Of a stretch of 64,000 bases of DNA, positions 35,350 through 47,450 are shown piece after piece. Below the pieces are notes generated by a model, which worked only from the letters and a program-made list of their open reading frames with translations, was not told the origin of the DNA and made no database searches. The position numbers and the translations under genes are program-made. This DNA comes from Antedon mediterranea (lineage: Eukaryota; Echinodermata; Crinoidea; Comatulida; Antedonidae), in assembly GCF_964355755.1 (NCBI RefSeq), contig NC_092672.1, positions 17,668,501 through 17,732,500 on the forward strand, in the 5' to 3' direction. Within the stretch, counting starts at the first letter, position 1; each line of letters starts with the position of its first letter.

Positions 35350-35640
35350 CTACTCTTATTCAGACTCCAGCCTGCCTCCTTTGTTGTATTTCTTTTACAG
35401 TATTCCTGTCCACCCAGGCAGCACTTGCCAGCTCTTATACAATGACGTTATCCAAATTCCTTCACTTGCACTGATGAAGGGCTAGTGTTGCCAGAAAGCT
35501 CTGCTAACTTTTCTGGCTGTTTAACTTTATCGTTTTGATCTAGCTTTTCGCTTTTTTTTTTTGTATCTCCATTGAGATCCAGCCACTGATACCCACAGCA
35601 TTCAGTAATTTGCCTTTGGATTTATATATATAATATGATA
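35350..35640 (+). repeat. Possible retroelement 3' end
   Basis: CACTGATGAAGGGCTAGTG followed by GCCAGAAAGCTCTGCTAAC resembles strings I associate with 3' regions of Penelope-like elements or their SINEs in marine invertebrates. A CCAGAAA..TTTTCTGG hairpin is present. No coding part. Confidence 0.35.
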
Positions 35641-37370
35641 CGCCTATGATTCATTTAAGCATCGTTATGCACATGTTTATAGCTACACAAGTTAACAAAA
35701 CACTGAGTTCTAGATGATTAAACAATTTTGGGTAGGGTGTGAGATAAAAAAAAATAGCCATACAGTTTTTCTTGTTCAAACATTTAATTCTTTATATCAA
35801 CGTATAGAGTAATGTCTGTCCTAATTTTTTGTTTTAATATTTGATTCACTTTGAATTTAGTTCAAATTGTATGCCTTACTTTACAAATAACATATCCTGA
35901 AATCAGAAAAAATACAAACTTTTGTGACAACATCAGTATAACAAAAATGTATTCCCCAAAGTTTTTTGCCTTTTATCCATTCCCCCAAGGTCCATAGAAT
36001 ATATAAAAAACGCATGTCAAGTGTTACCATAGACATTGTGAAGCTCCAAACTTTGGCCAAAATTGGATTTTTTACAAGTAACAACACCCTTTTGAAAATA
36101 AATGGTACGGTCCATTCCCATGACCAACCAACAATTTTTTGCTCTGCAGTTTGTTTATAAGCCTTTCATCATCTTGTACTAAAAATGAAATTAAATTTTA
36201 ACAATCTGTGTAAGAGTTATTGAAATCAACGTTTACCTATTTGAAAAATTACAAGAAAATGCTATATTTTTAAAATGGCCGTTACTATGGCAACAAGACA
36301 CAGATATAAAAAATAATTTATCTGTGCATGTTTCAACCAAACATCTTTCATTGTGCAAAAGAAAAGGTCGATATTATAGACAATTGCTCTTAAAAAGTAT
36401 TAAATAATCAACTCTACTGTATATTCAATATCATTCAATATATAAACAAACCTGTGTCACAAGCGGATTAATTTTTTTTCTGGAATAGGCGAAATACCCC
36501 TCTCACAAATGAAACCCTCATTATCTGATCTGAGCATTATACTTTACTATAATTCTACTTTAAGTAAAAAAGTTAACAAATAATCCCACTATTTTTAGTA
36601 TAATAATTATATATATATTAAGCAAGCAAACTAATTCAGTGATCTTTAAAATCTTGTTATGAGGTACAAACAACCTTTTTTAGATTTCTTTCTTTATATT
36701 GGCATCATCAGTATGCAAGTGTTTTCGTTCAGATGTCCTGAGCCACAGTCCAGTGGATATTATCAAATGACATATGTGTAGAATAATTGAACTTGCATCA
36801 GTTGAAGGGTATGTATTCCATGACAGCTCAATCAAACCAAGAATTAAGATTCTATTATAAGTAAAAAAGAAGATAATTATAATACTTTTCATTATAACTG
36901 TAACATGTATACTGTATAAACTGTTCAGATCTCAACTACCATTGAACAGTCCCATTTCCTAAATTTTTGCGCCGCGGCTTTAGCCAGCAATGTCCCAAGA
37001 GGACATACATTTGTAAACTCGATTTTGGATTCTCGCCCTTTGATTGGTTGACGCGAATCAACAGACTGGGAAGAATTTCTCCCTTGTACCACTGAGAAGT
37101 CAAGATGTCACTAGAGGGTATTCAGTTGCATGCCTACAGGTTGAGGTCACACACATACACACAGCACATTAAAGGTCAAAATTGACCATTTGTAAATGCT
37201 ATTTTTTAATTAGTTGTTGGCAAATAATACATTGTTTGAAAGGTACACATGTCTTCTTTCAAATGCTGTTGAAAGTTAGCCAACATATCAATTATTCAAT
37301 GAAATACAACTAGATTACTTACACCCACCAAAATAGGCATGTGATTTATAATTAAATAGCTATGTTTTGT
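35640..37370. other. No gene seen
   Basis: AT-rich. A TATATA run lies near 36610 and slightly GC-richer DNA near 36965-37080. The small frames carry no recognisable content. Confidence 0.4.
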
Positions 37371-37379
37371 TAGATTTGG

Positions 37380-37500
37380 GTGTCTAGAAAACTCAGATCT
37401 GAGAAAACTCAGATATCTGCCTTTTCTAGATCTAGAAGACTCAGATATCAATATCTGACTTTTCTAGTTCCAAAATGGAACTAGAAAACTCAGATCATCA
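37380..37500. repeat. Array of alternating inverted words (CTAGAAAACTCAGATAT)
   Basis: The word CTAGAAAACTCAGATAT and its complement alternate at least five times, so the 120-bp stretch can fold on itself in several registers. Confidence 0.75.
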
Positions 37501-37689
37501 TTTGATTGGTTGGTAGGTCATTTGGATCATTCCGTTATTAATCAGCAGGTAGGTCATTTGAAATACTAGAGTATTATTAAAACTGATTACTTTGTACGTT
37601 TTCTTACTAAAATTGTAACATGTAGAAGCGGCCTACGGCTTAAATCACAAAGAAAATACAGTGAATGTTACCGTTAAAATGTAGGCTTA

Positions 37690-37780
37690 AAAATGAGGCA
37701 TGTACGAGTTGGTGTGGGTTGAGGTACGAGTTAGTCAAGTTGGGAATATGTACAAGTTATTTTGGGTACGAGTTGACCAC
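37690..37780 (+). repeat. Short array of GTACGAGTT words, 16-bp spacing in part
   Basis: GTACGAGTTG, GTACGAGTTA, GTACAAGTTA and GTACGAGTTG recur, the last two 16 bp apart. This resembles one terminal array of a TU-like element, but no partner end was found. Confidence 0.45.
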
Positions 37781-37799
37781 TTCTAGTCTAGTACTGTAG

Positions 37800-38184
37800 G
37801 ACCAGGCCTACTCTTCGCGATACATCGCGATAGCGTCCACACGTTGAGCCTTGAATTGAGTTTGCTAAAAGGTGTATAATGTATTTCTTTATGATTTAAG
37901 ACGTAGGCTGCTACTACAAGTTACAATAATTATTATTATTAGTAAGAAAACGTATAATACTGTGTAGTATTTCAAATAATAAATAAATAATAATAAATAG
38001 CTATGTTACATTTTGTGTATTTTTACGAATAACAAACATATATTTATTTTGTTACATGTTTCCATGGTAACAAAAACATTTTCTATAAATTACTAAATAT
38101 ATCTGAAGAAAGAACAATGATTAATTTTAAAATGTCGAGCGGCGTTTTTTTTGTAAGAAATATTTCTTGTTTAGATTTAATTTA
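37800..38184. other. No gene seen
   Basis: AT-rich spacer. Confidence 0.4.
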
Positions 38185-38430
38185 AAGTCAGAAACTACAT
38201 TTAATGTATTGAGATACCTTTTTTCGTCTCTAAATAGTTAAAAATGTAAAAAATAAGGCAATTCTAATAATTTTAGCGCCCGCTATAAATCCCAACATGC
38301 ATTACGCGCAGATCATTAATATATATTTTTTTATTCTGTAATTCACCCACTTTTCGATCGATCGTAAGGCCAAAAGAAATGGAAGACTCCTAATTTTTCA
38401 GAGAAAATACCGGGTTTCCCCCAATTTGAA
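38185..38430 (+). repeat. Dispersed repeat family R2, copy 2
   Basis: Same order of blocks as 21527-21790 (AACTACATTTAATGTA, GCTATAAATCCCAACATGCA, GAAAATACCGGGTTTCCCC). Confidence 0.75.
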
Positions 38431-39800
38431 CTTGAACTTGAACGAGAGGACATTCACCACGAGTTACTTAGGTAGAGCATTGTTTTTTTTTTATCTTTCT
38501 TCATCTTTCTTTTTATCATAATTTACCGTAAAACATATTTAAGACAAGGAATGACCTGGTTTAATGTTTTAAAAGTAATATATATGTATTATTTTTTTTA
38601 AAACGTCACAAACTGTAGGGAATTGGTCTTTAAAGATGATAATCAATGGACAGCTTTTTGTAAAACTTTTTAGAATTTTGTGGGGGTGTCTATAATTTAG
38701 ACCATCAGTTAAGGTGTGCCATTATATAGGTAGTCATTAATTGCATGTTCAACTCATAAAGAATTTTTCTCATTTTCTTCCAAAAAATTACTTCATAACA
38801 TTACCAAAGGAATAAGTTACATACATGATATATTAATTATTTTTCCTTACAGTACAATAGGTTGATCAGATTGTCACAATTTAAAAAAATTCAAGCTAAA
38901 GTGTTTGTGGACATTAGCCAGGTCACTTACTTGAGAATAACAGGAATACTTGTTATCCACAGTAGGTAATGGAGTGTATGGAAATACCAGACATAGAATT
39001 GATAATGAAGACTCCTACTAAACATCATACCAAGAAAGTTGCTAGAAAACATTGTCGTTACAATATGTAAAAATATATTATTAAGGTTGATAGAAATACA
39101 CTGTGAATTTGTATAATTTTGAGGAATGAGAAAACATTTACTTCGCTTATTTCTAATAATGTGATCTCTTTTTAAAAATCCCCAGCATTACCCAATGTTT
39201 TATGCAAGTCCCATTCAACTTTGGCAGATTTGACTGTACAGTAAATATTGTAATTAATAGAAAATGTAAAAAATAAAAGGATATAACTGTCATCAATAAT
39301 AGTCTTGGTTTCAACTGGTTTAACAAGAAGTTCTATGATGTTTTTTCTCCTGAAAAATAATATAGCAAACAATCATTCTATTGTAGATCCAGCAGCTTAA
39401 CATTAGGGACTTTACGAAACAGGACAGGAAGCCACAGGACGGTGCTCATGAATAATTTATGCATGAGTTTTAACAAAGTAAGCGGAGCTCAGTGTGCAAT
39501 TCTGTCGTCTTAACTTTTTGAGGATGATAAAGTTGGCATTTTCCCGTTTACGGAGAACAACTAGAAATAAGGTACATATAACCTTAAATATACAGTTCAA
39601 ATTACACTTAATTTAACACTTACAAAAGCACAAAATTTGGTATACAGGTTGTCCACTATCTACGAATTCAATTTTTGATAGGCGCCAAGCAAAATGACCC
39701 CTTGGGTCACCTAATTTGAATAATTTAAAATAGCGGACATTTTCGCTTAAACACTCTATATCTCTGAAACTACTGGTCATAGAGGGTTGATTTTTTTCAC
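38431..39800. other. No gene seen
   Basis: AT-rich. From about 39650 the sequence already shows words of the palindrome arm (ATATCTCTGAAACTACTGGTC), so the true left edge may lie there. Confidence 0.4.
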
Positions 39801-41925
39801 AAAATTTCTATTTACTCTAATGAAGTATTTTTTTTTTAATGACCGCCATATCTCAGTAAATAGTTTTGGTGTCAAATTGTTCACAATATATATGTATTGT
39901 TACTATTTAGTTTAATGAAACATGTCCGGAAGTACGCAGTTTTGCCTTTGACCTTTTTGGTACAATTGCCACCTGCACAAAGGTTAATATTTTTTGATAT
40001 CCATAAAACTACTTGTTATAGAGAGTTGATTTAGGTGTCAAAATGTTCAGAACATAAACATTTCTATTTACTATAATAAAGTTTTTTCTCAAATAATGAC
40101 CAGAAATAGGATATTTGACCGTTGACCTGTTTTTTTTCACAGTTTTTACCATATCTCATTATTGGGTTGGCGTGGAAAGTTCATTTTGGTGTCAGATTGT
40201 TAGTATGTTACTATTCTTGTTAATAGAAGATTTTTCAGTACAGTTATTAACCTGTGACATATATAAAATTCTTATGTTCCGGTTTAACCCGTATATTTAT
40301 ATTATTTTGCAACCCACTCAATTAACAGATAATCTAAAACATTTGAGCACTTGTCGAAGACGGCTACTTGCATGTGGAACGAAGTTTACTGAATGAAGTT
40401 GAATATATTGTTTACCTCCGGCAAGGAGGTATATGTAATCAATTGTTTGTTCGTTTGTTTGTTAGCAGTTTGTTACTCAAAAAGTAATTACAAGATCTTT
40501 ACCAAAATGAACATACAGATAGATATCCACAGAGATTTCCACACCAACCCCAATAATGAGATATGGCAATTTGCCTTTTTTTTTTAAAGGGTTAAAGGTC
40601 AAATATGGTCATTATTTGAGAAAAAACTTAATTACTGTATAGTAAATTACTGTAGTAGCTAGATCAACTTTCGTATGCACTTTGAGGTCCAGAGAATTTG
40701 ACTTCAGAAATTGGTTTAGGGTGGTCAAACAATCATTTTTGGCTTGGTTACACATTTTGAAAATGTGGCGAAAGGTCAAAAGGTCAGGGTGAAAGGTCAT
40801 AAGACCAAACAACAATATGTCCTTAAATCTCAACAACCACTGGTCACAGCGAAGTAATTTTGGTTTCAAATTGATCAGAAGGTATACATTTATATTCAGT
40901 CTAATGGGACATTTTAGTTCAAAATGACCGGAAATGCCATTTCTGACCTTTGACCCACAACCCAGGGCATGTATTTATCTCCGTAACTACTGGTCGTAGA
41001 CACTTGAATTTGGTTTTAAATTGTTCGAAATATATATTTTGTTATTTGTTAAACATTTTGAAAAATGTTACAAAAGGTCAAAGGGTCAGGGTCAAGGGTT
41101 ATATGAACAAATAAATAAAGGTACTTGTATCTCGGCAACCACTGGTCGCAGCAAGTCAATTTTGGTCTCAAAATGTTCAGAAGGCATGCATTTATATTCC
41201 GTCTAATGGGGAATTTTAGTAAAAAATGATCAGAAATGCCATTTCTGACCTTTGACCCACATACCAGGGCATCTTCATATCTCTGTAAGTACTGGTCGTA
41301 GAAACTTAAATTTGGTATCAAATTGTTCGAAATATACATATTTACATTCATTGTAATAGAAAATGTGGTTAAAAGATGAACAGAAAATACTATTACTAAT
41401 GTTTCAAACAAAAAACATATCTCTACACAACTTATCCTTAGACAGTAATTTTATGCAATAACTGATAGTGATACCTTAAATTGTTTCAATTTTAAGTACT
41501 AGTTATTGCTGTCCACGAGAACATTTTGATATAAACGTCAAGCTCAACAGTTTTTTTCAGAATGCTAGAAGTAACTTGCCATGTGTATCAAATTAAACGC
41601 CCCGGGCATTTCTTGTTCAAAAGGGTTTTTAGTGAGAGGGGAGGCATCTTTATTTGGGGTATAATATGGTATTAACATGTATAATCAAATAAATACCACC
41701 TAGATGTCAAAAAATACAGCACAATTAATATAAAAAAATGATAAAATTATGTCAAAATGCTTGGTAAATTGTAGATTATGGTAGTTAATGAAATGTTTTG
41801 TGATACAATTATTTTGTAAATGCATGTGGCGGAGCGTTTATTCCACATGATGTTCTATTAGAGGGAATGGTGGCGTTTATTTGAGGGAGGCTTTTATTCA
41901 AAGCGGGTGTTAATTCGAATAAATA
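39801..41925 (+). repeat. Left arm of 9-kb palindrome, with internal 250-bp class repeats
   Basis: Matches the inverse of 47451-48969 in long stretches, for example the block around 40870-41340 against 47990-48440, and the innermost GTGTTAATTCGAATAAATAC (41908-41927) against 47451-47470. The arm contains repeated modules (CTACTGGTCGTAGA, AAATTGTTCGAAATATA, TTTCTGACCTTTGACCCA). A segment at about 40150-40600, including an ACCTCCGGC Helitron-like 5' end at 40414, has no partner and is a later insertion. Confidence 0.85.
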
Positions 41926-42390
41926 CTCGAGCTCAACAGTTAAGAATGCTAGAAGTAACATACCATAGTTATCCGAATAAAAGGCCCGGGCATTTATTTA
42001 TTCAGGGAAGGCGTTTATTTTGTTTGGGTGTAATAATGGTAACATGTATAATAAAATAAATACACCCCAGATAAAAAAAAAATTAATTAATATAATAAGA
42101 ATAATAACTGGATTAAACCTCATTCTATTCTGGTGCAAGTAAAATCATGTAATAAAAGGTATCAGAGACAACTATAATAGACCAATTCATTGTCATTATT
42201 CCGTAACACTGTTGCATAATATTTTTGAATGTTACCGACAAAACTTATACATAATATGTATAAGTTTTGTCTGTGTATATTATACACGTCTGTTCCCAGT
42301 GTAGATAATAAAACAATATATGTTTCTGGAGATTTATTATCAATACCACTAGAAACTTTGACATGTTTTAGGTACTGAATGCATTGACAA
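41926..42390. repeat. Spacer with local duplication and a perfect palindrome
   Basis: 41935-42080 repeats 41540-41700 (GCTAGAAGTAAC, CCCGGGCATTT). At 42237-42271 there is a perfect inverted repeat, 17-bp arms GACAAAACTTATACATA with one central base. Confidence 0.75.
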
Positions 42391-43269
42391 CTAGAAAGAC
42401 ACTGCGAGAGTGCCTACTGTAAAATTCTCCTACATCAGATTTCTCCGGTAAAAAAATATATATATATATTTGTGTGTGTCTTAATGCTGTTTGTGATTTA
42501 CGCTAATTTCACTACAAGCATGTGTATGCGAGTTTGGTGTAATGGTTATGTAACAAGCCTTTCAATTAACAATAGCTTCAGTTGACTAACAATAGAACAG
42601 CAACGCGAAAATCAAATGAGTGAATTTGAAAAGAAATAGGTTTTGTAAACTACTCACATCAAAAAACGTGCACATTAAATAAAATTATGTTTTAAAATTA
42701 CAAATCACAAATTATAACTCTTGCCTCTTGTACAAAAAATGAAGTTTTTTGGACAAGTAGTTCTCGAGAAAATTCAATTTGAGTTTACTTGTTACTTTAA
42801 GACTGCTCGTCGGCTTTTGAAAAATTCTGTCCTATCTTTTTAACACTAGCAGGTCTGAAAAGTATACTAAAAAGTGGTCCAAAATTGAGACCGTGGTCCG
42901 AAATGGTCCCAAAATTTAATGGAATGGTACTTGACCACATATCTATCTGTAGATTAATTTTGGTAAAGACCTTGTAATTACTTTTTGAGTAATCCTGCTA
43001 ACAAACAAACAGACAATTTCACAAACAGACAGACAAACTAGCCTTCTCGCATAGCGCGATACTTGGCCAAATCAAAATTGGCCTCCTAAACACACTTGAC
43101 CTTGACCGATTTTAACCCGATCAAAGTTCAGTATATGTCATAAACCTCCCATGTAACATAAAAATAGAGACATTATTTCTCTAGATTTAATTATAAATCA
43201 GCCGTATAATTTATATACTAAGAAATATACTTGAACAAACAATACGAATAATAAAAAAAAAATCTGATT

Positions 43270-43350
43270 TCGATTCATTTCCCAAGGTGAGACTCGATCT
43301 CGGTAACTTAAATGCTGTAGACACCAGCACAGACCACCGAGCCATACACA
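43270..43350 (-). repeat. tRNA-like segment, copy 1 of 3 in amplified block
   Basis: The complement reads an A-box-like TGGCTCGGTGGTCTGTGCTGG region and a B-box-like GATCGAGTCTCACC. Repeated at about 44115-44190 and 45635-45710, so it was amplified with its host element. Confidence 0.6.
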
Positions 43351-46300
43351 ACTGACTGACATTTGAAGAAAGATTCCTATGTGTATTTACCATTGTGAGC
43401 GATAGAGTGATGACAAACACACACACAAACCGAACAATAGAACAGCAACGCGAAAAACACACGGGTGAATTTGAAAAGAAATAGGTTTTTTAAACTATTC
43501 GCATTAAAAAACCTGTAAATTAAATCTAATTAAGTTTTAAAATTACAAATCACAAATTATAACTCTTGCCTCTTGTACAAAACTGAAGTTTTTTGGACAA
43601 GTAGTTCTCGAGAAAATGCAATTTTAGTTTACTTGTTAATTTAAGACTGCTCACTGGCTTTTGATAATTCTGTCCTATCTTTTAACACTAGCAGGTCTGA
43701 AAATTATTTTTAAAAGTGGTCCAGAATTGGAACCGTGGTCCGGATTTTAACCAAAAATGGGCGGTGTCATCCTTGCACCATGTGACATGTATGGTAGTAA
43801 TTTGGAGTCATTCGAATCAAAACTGTGAGCGCTAGAGTGATGACAAACAAACAAACAAACAAACCAACAAACAAAGAAACAAACAAACTAGCCTTCGCGC
43901 ATAGCGCGATACTTGGCCAAATCAAAATTGGCCTCCTAAATAAAACTTGACCGTGACCGATTTTAACCCGATCCAAGTTCAGTATATGTCATAAACCTCC
44001 CTTGTAACATAAAAATAGTGACATCATTTCTCTAGATTTAATTATAAATCAGCCGTATAATTTATATACTAAGAAATATACTTGAACAAACAATAAAAAA
44101 AAATCTGATTTCGTTTCATTTCCCAAAGTGAGACTCGATCTCGGTAACTTAAATGCTGTAGACACCAGCACAGACCACCGAGCCATACACAACTGACTAA
44201 CATTTGAAGAAAGATTCCTATGTGTATTTACCATTGTGAGCGATAGAGCGATGACAAACACAAACACAAACCGAACCGAACAATAGAACAGCACGCGGAA
44301 AAAACACACGGGTGAATTTGAAAAGAAATAGGTTTTTAAAACTATTCGCATCAAAAAACCTGTACATTAAATCTAATTATGTTTTAAAATTACAAATCAC
44401 AAATCATAACACTTGCCTCTTGTACAAAAATGAAATTTTTTGGACAAGTAGTTCTCGAGAAAATGCAATTTTAGTTTACTTGTTAATTTAAGACTGCTCA
44501 CCGGATTTTGATAATTCTGTCCAATCTTTTAACACTAGCAGGTCTGAACATAATTTTTAAAAGTGGTCCAGAATTGGGACCGTGGTCCAGATTTTAACCA
44601 AAACTGGGCAGTGTCGTCCTTGCACCAGGTGACATGTATGGTAGAAATTTGGAGTCATTCGAACCAAAACTGTGAGCGCTAGAGTGATGACAAACAAACA
44701 AACAAACAAACAAACAAACTAGCCGTCGCGCATAGCGCGATACTTGGCCAAATCAAAATTGGCCTCCTGACATTGACTAAATTTTCACCAAAAGTGTGTG
44801 TCTTATGCTGTTTGATTTAGGCTAATTTCACTACAATCATGTGTATACGAGTTTGGTGCACAGGTTATGTAAACCAGCCTTTCAACGAACAATAGCTTCA
44901 GTCGGCTAACAATAGAACAGCAACGCGAAAAACACACGGGTGAATTTGAAAAGAAATAGGTTTTGTAAACTACTCGCATCAAAAAACCTGTATATTAAAT
45001 CAAATTGTGTTTTAAAATTACAAATCAAATATTATAACTCTTGCCTCTTGTACAAAAATGGAGTTTTTTGGAGAAGTAGTTCTCGAGAAAATGCAATTTA
45101 AGTTTACTTGTTAATTTAAGACTGCTCACCTTTTGATAATTCTGTCCTATCTTTTAACACTAGCAGGTCTGAAAATTATTTTTAAAAGTGGTCCAGAATT
45201 GGGACCGTGGTCCGGATTTTAACCGAAATTGTGCAGTGTCGTCCTTGCACCAGGTGACATGTATGGTAGTAATTTGGAGTCATTCGAATCAAAATTGTGA
45301 GCGCTAGAGTGATGACAAACAAACAAACACACACACACACACACACAAACCGCACCAATCAACATACTTGGCCAATTTTCAATTTGGCCAAGTAACAAAC
45401 AAACTAGCCTTCGCGCATAGCGCGATACTTGGCCAAATCAAAATTGGCCTCCTAAACAAACTTGACCTTGACCGATTTTAACCCGATCAAAGTTCAGTAT
45501 ATGTCATAAACCTCCCATGTAACATGAAAATAGAGACATAATTTCTCTAGATTTAATTATAAATCAGCCGTATAATTTATATACTAAGAAATATACTTGA
45601 ACAAACAATAAAAAAAAATCTGATTTCGTTTCATTTCCCAAGGTGAGACTCGATCTCGGTAACTTAAATGCTGTAGACACCAGCACAGACCACCGAGCCA
45701 TACACAACTGACTAACATTTGAAGAAAGATTCCTATGTGTATTTACCATTGTGAGCGATAGAGCGATGACAAACACACACACAAACCGAACCGAACAATA
45801 GAACAGCACGCGGAAAAAACACACGGGTGAATTTGAAAAGAAATAGGTTTTTAAAACTATTCGCATCAAAAAACCTGTACATTAAATCTAATTATGTTTT
45901 AAAATTACAAATCACAAATTATAACACTTGCCTCTTGTACAAAAATGAAGTTTTTTGGACAAGTAGTTCTCGAGAAAATGCAATTTTAGTTTCCTTGTTA
46001 ATTTAAGACTGCTCACCGGATTTTGATAATTCTGTCCAATCTTTTAACACTAGCAGGTCTGAACATAATTTTTAAAAGTGGTCCAGAATTGGGACCGTGG
46101 TCCAGATTTTAACCAAAATTGGGCAGTGTCGTCCTTGCACCAGGTGACATGTATGGTAGTAATTTGGAGTCATTCGAATCAAAACTGTGAGCGCTAGAGT
46201 GATGACAAACAAACAAACAAACAAACGAACTAGCCTTCGCGCATAGCGCGATACTTGGCCAAATCAAAATTGGCCTCCTGACATTGACCCAATTTGCACC

Positions 46301-46839
46301 AAAAGTGTGTGTCTTATGCTGTGTGATTTAGGCTAATTTCACTACTATCATGTGTATACGAGTTTGGTGTACAGGTTATGTAACCAGCCTTTCAACGAAC
46401 AATAGCTTCAGTCGGCTAACAATAGAACAGCAACGCGAAAAAAACACTGGTGAATTTGAAAAGAAATAGGTTTTTGTAAACTACTCGCATCAAAAAACCT
46501 GTATATTAAATCAATTTATGTTTTAAAATTACAAATCACAAATTATAACTCTTGCCTCTTGTACAAAAATGAAGTTTTTTGGACAAGTAGTTCTCGAGAA
46601 AATGCAATTTACGTTTACTTGTTAATTTAAGACTGCTCACCGGCTTTTGATAATTCTGTCCTATCTTTAAACACTAGCAGGTCTGAAAATAATTTTTAAA
46701 AGTGGTCCAGAATTGGAACCGTGGTCCGGATTTTAACCAAAATTGGGCAGTGTCGTCCTTGCACCAGGTGACATGTATGGTAGTAATTTGGAGTCATTCG
46801 AATCAAAATTGTGAGCGCTAGAGTGATGACAAACAAACA

Positions 46840-47030
46840 AACACACACACACACAAACCGCACCAATCAACATACTTGGCCAATTTTCAATTTGGCCAAG
46901 TAACAAACACACACACAAACCAAACAGATCAACATACTTGGCCAATTTTCAATTTGGCCAAGTAACAAACACACACACAAACCAAACAGATCAACATACT
47001 TGGCCAATTTTCAATTTGGCCAAGTAACAA
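46840..47030. repeat. 60-bp tandem hairpin satellite, three copies
   Basis: Units carry the perfect inverted repeat ACTTGGCCAA..TTGGCCAAGT (AATTTTCAAT-type loop), separated by ACAAACACACACACAAAC. Copies lie at about 46870, 46932 and 46992, with a single further unit at 45365. Confidence 0.85.
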
Positions 47031-47450
47031 ACATATACCTCCTTGGCGGAGGTAAATAAAAGCATCAGAAGTTATCATGATAAAACCATACTACAACACT
47101 GTACTACACAAGGGTATTTTCAGGAAAGCTGGACATATTGTACAATAGTAATGAAACTATGTATTGGCATTTAAAAATATGCAAAAGATTGTTGTCAAAT
47201 TGTAGTCACAAACAAACAGATGATAGAATGAAGATCCATTATGAGTGCAATCGTGTCAGGATAATGATTTGTCATTGTTTTATATCATTATACTGCACCT
47301 GGAGGAGAAGATCCATTTAATGTTATCTATGACAGTGTCACTTTTATTCTAAAAGACAGAAACATTTCGTTAAAAAGCATAAAAAAGAAAACGAATCATG
47401 TAAAGTACCTCTTATCAGTTGAGAAACGAATTATAATTATTAAAATTAGA

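Larger units (their letters stand above)
42391..47054 (-). mobile_element. Helitron-like element, minus strand, internally amplified
   Basis: At 42391-42412 lies the complement of the 3' end seen at 26667-26688 (CTAG, then the CACTCTCGCAGTG hairpin in complement). The 5' end complement GGCGGAGGT is at 47045-47053. Between them the 0.6-kb core of the 26033-26688 element recurs about six times (starts near 42480, 43430, 44280, 44790, 45790, 46290). Three intervening segments (43091, 43940, 45450) each hold a tRNA-like sequence. Part of this is a tandem duplication of about 1.5 kb, with frames at 44049 and 45564 repeating at 1515-bp spacing. No Rep/helicase frame; the 101-codon frames are repeat translations. 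Confidence 0.75.

Noticed and set aside
35455-35510. Hammerhead ribozyme (CTGATGA..GAAA core)
   Set aside because: The core words are there, but stem III after GAAA does not form and the cleavage-site pairing is missing. It is better seen as a chance or decayed retroelement 3' end.
44049-45869. Two nearly identical 101-codon minus-strand frames
   Set aside because: They lie over tRNA-like and AT-rich parts of the amplified repeat; the similarity reflects DNA duplication and there is no domain.
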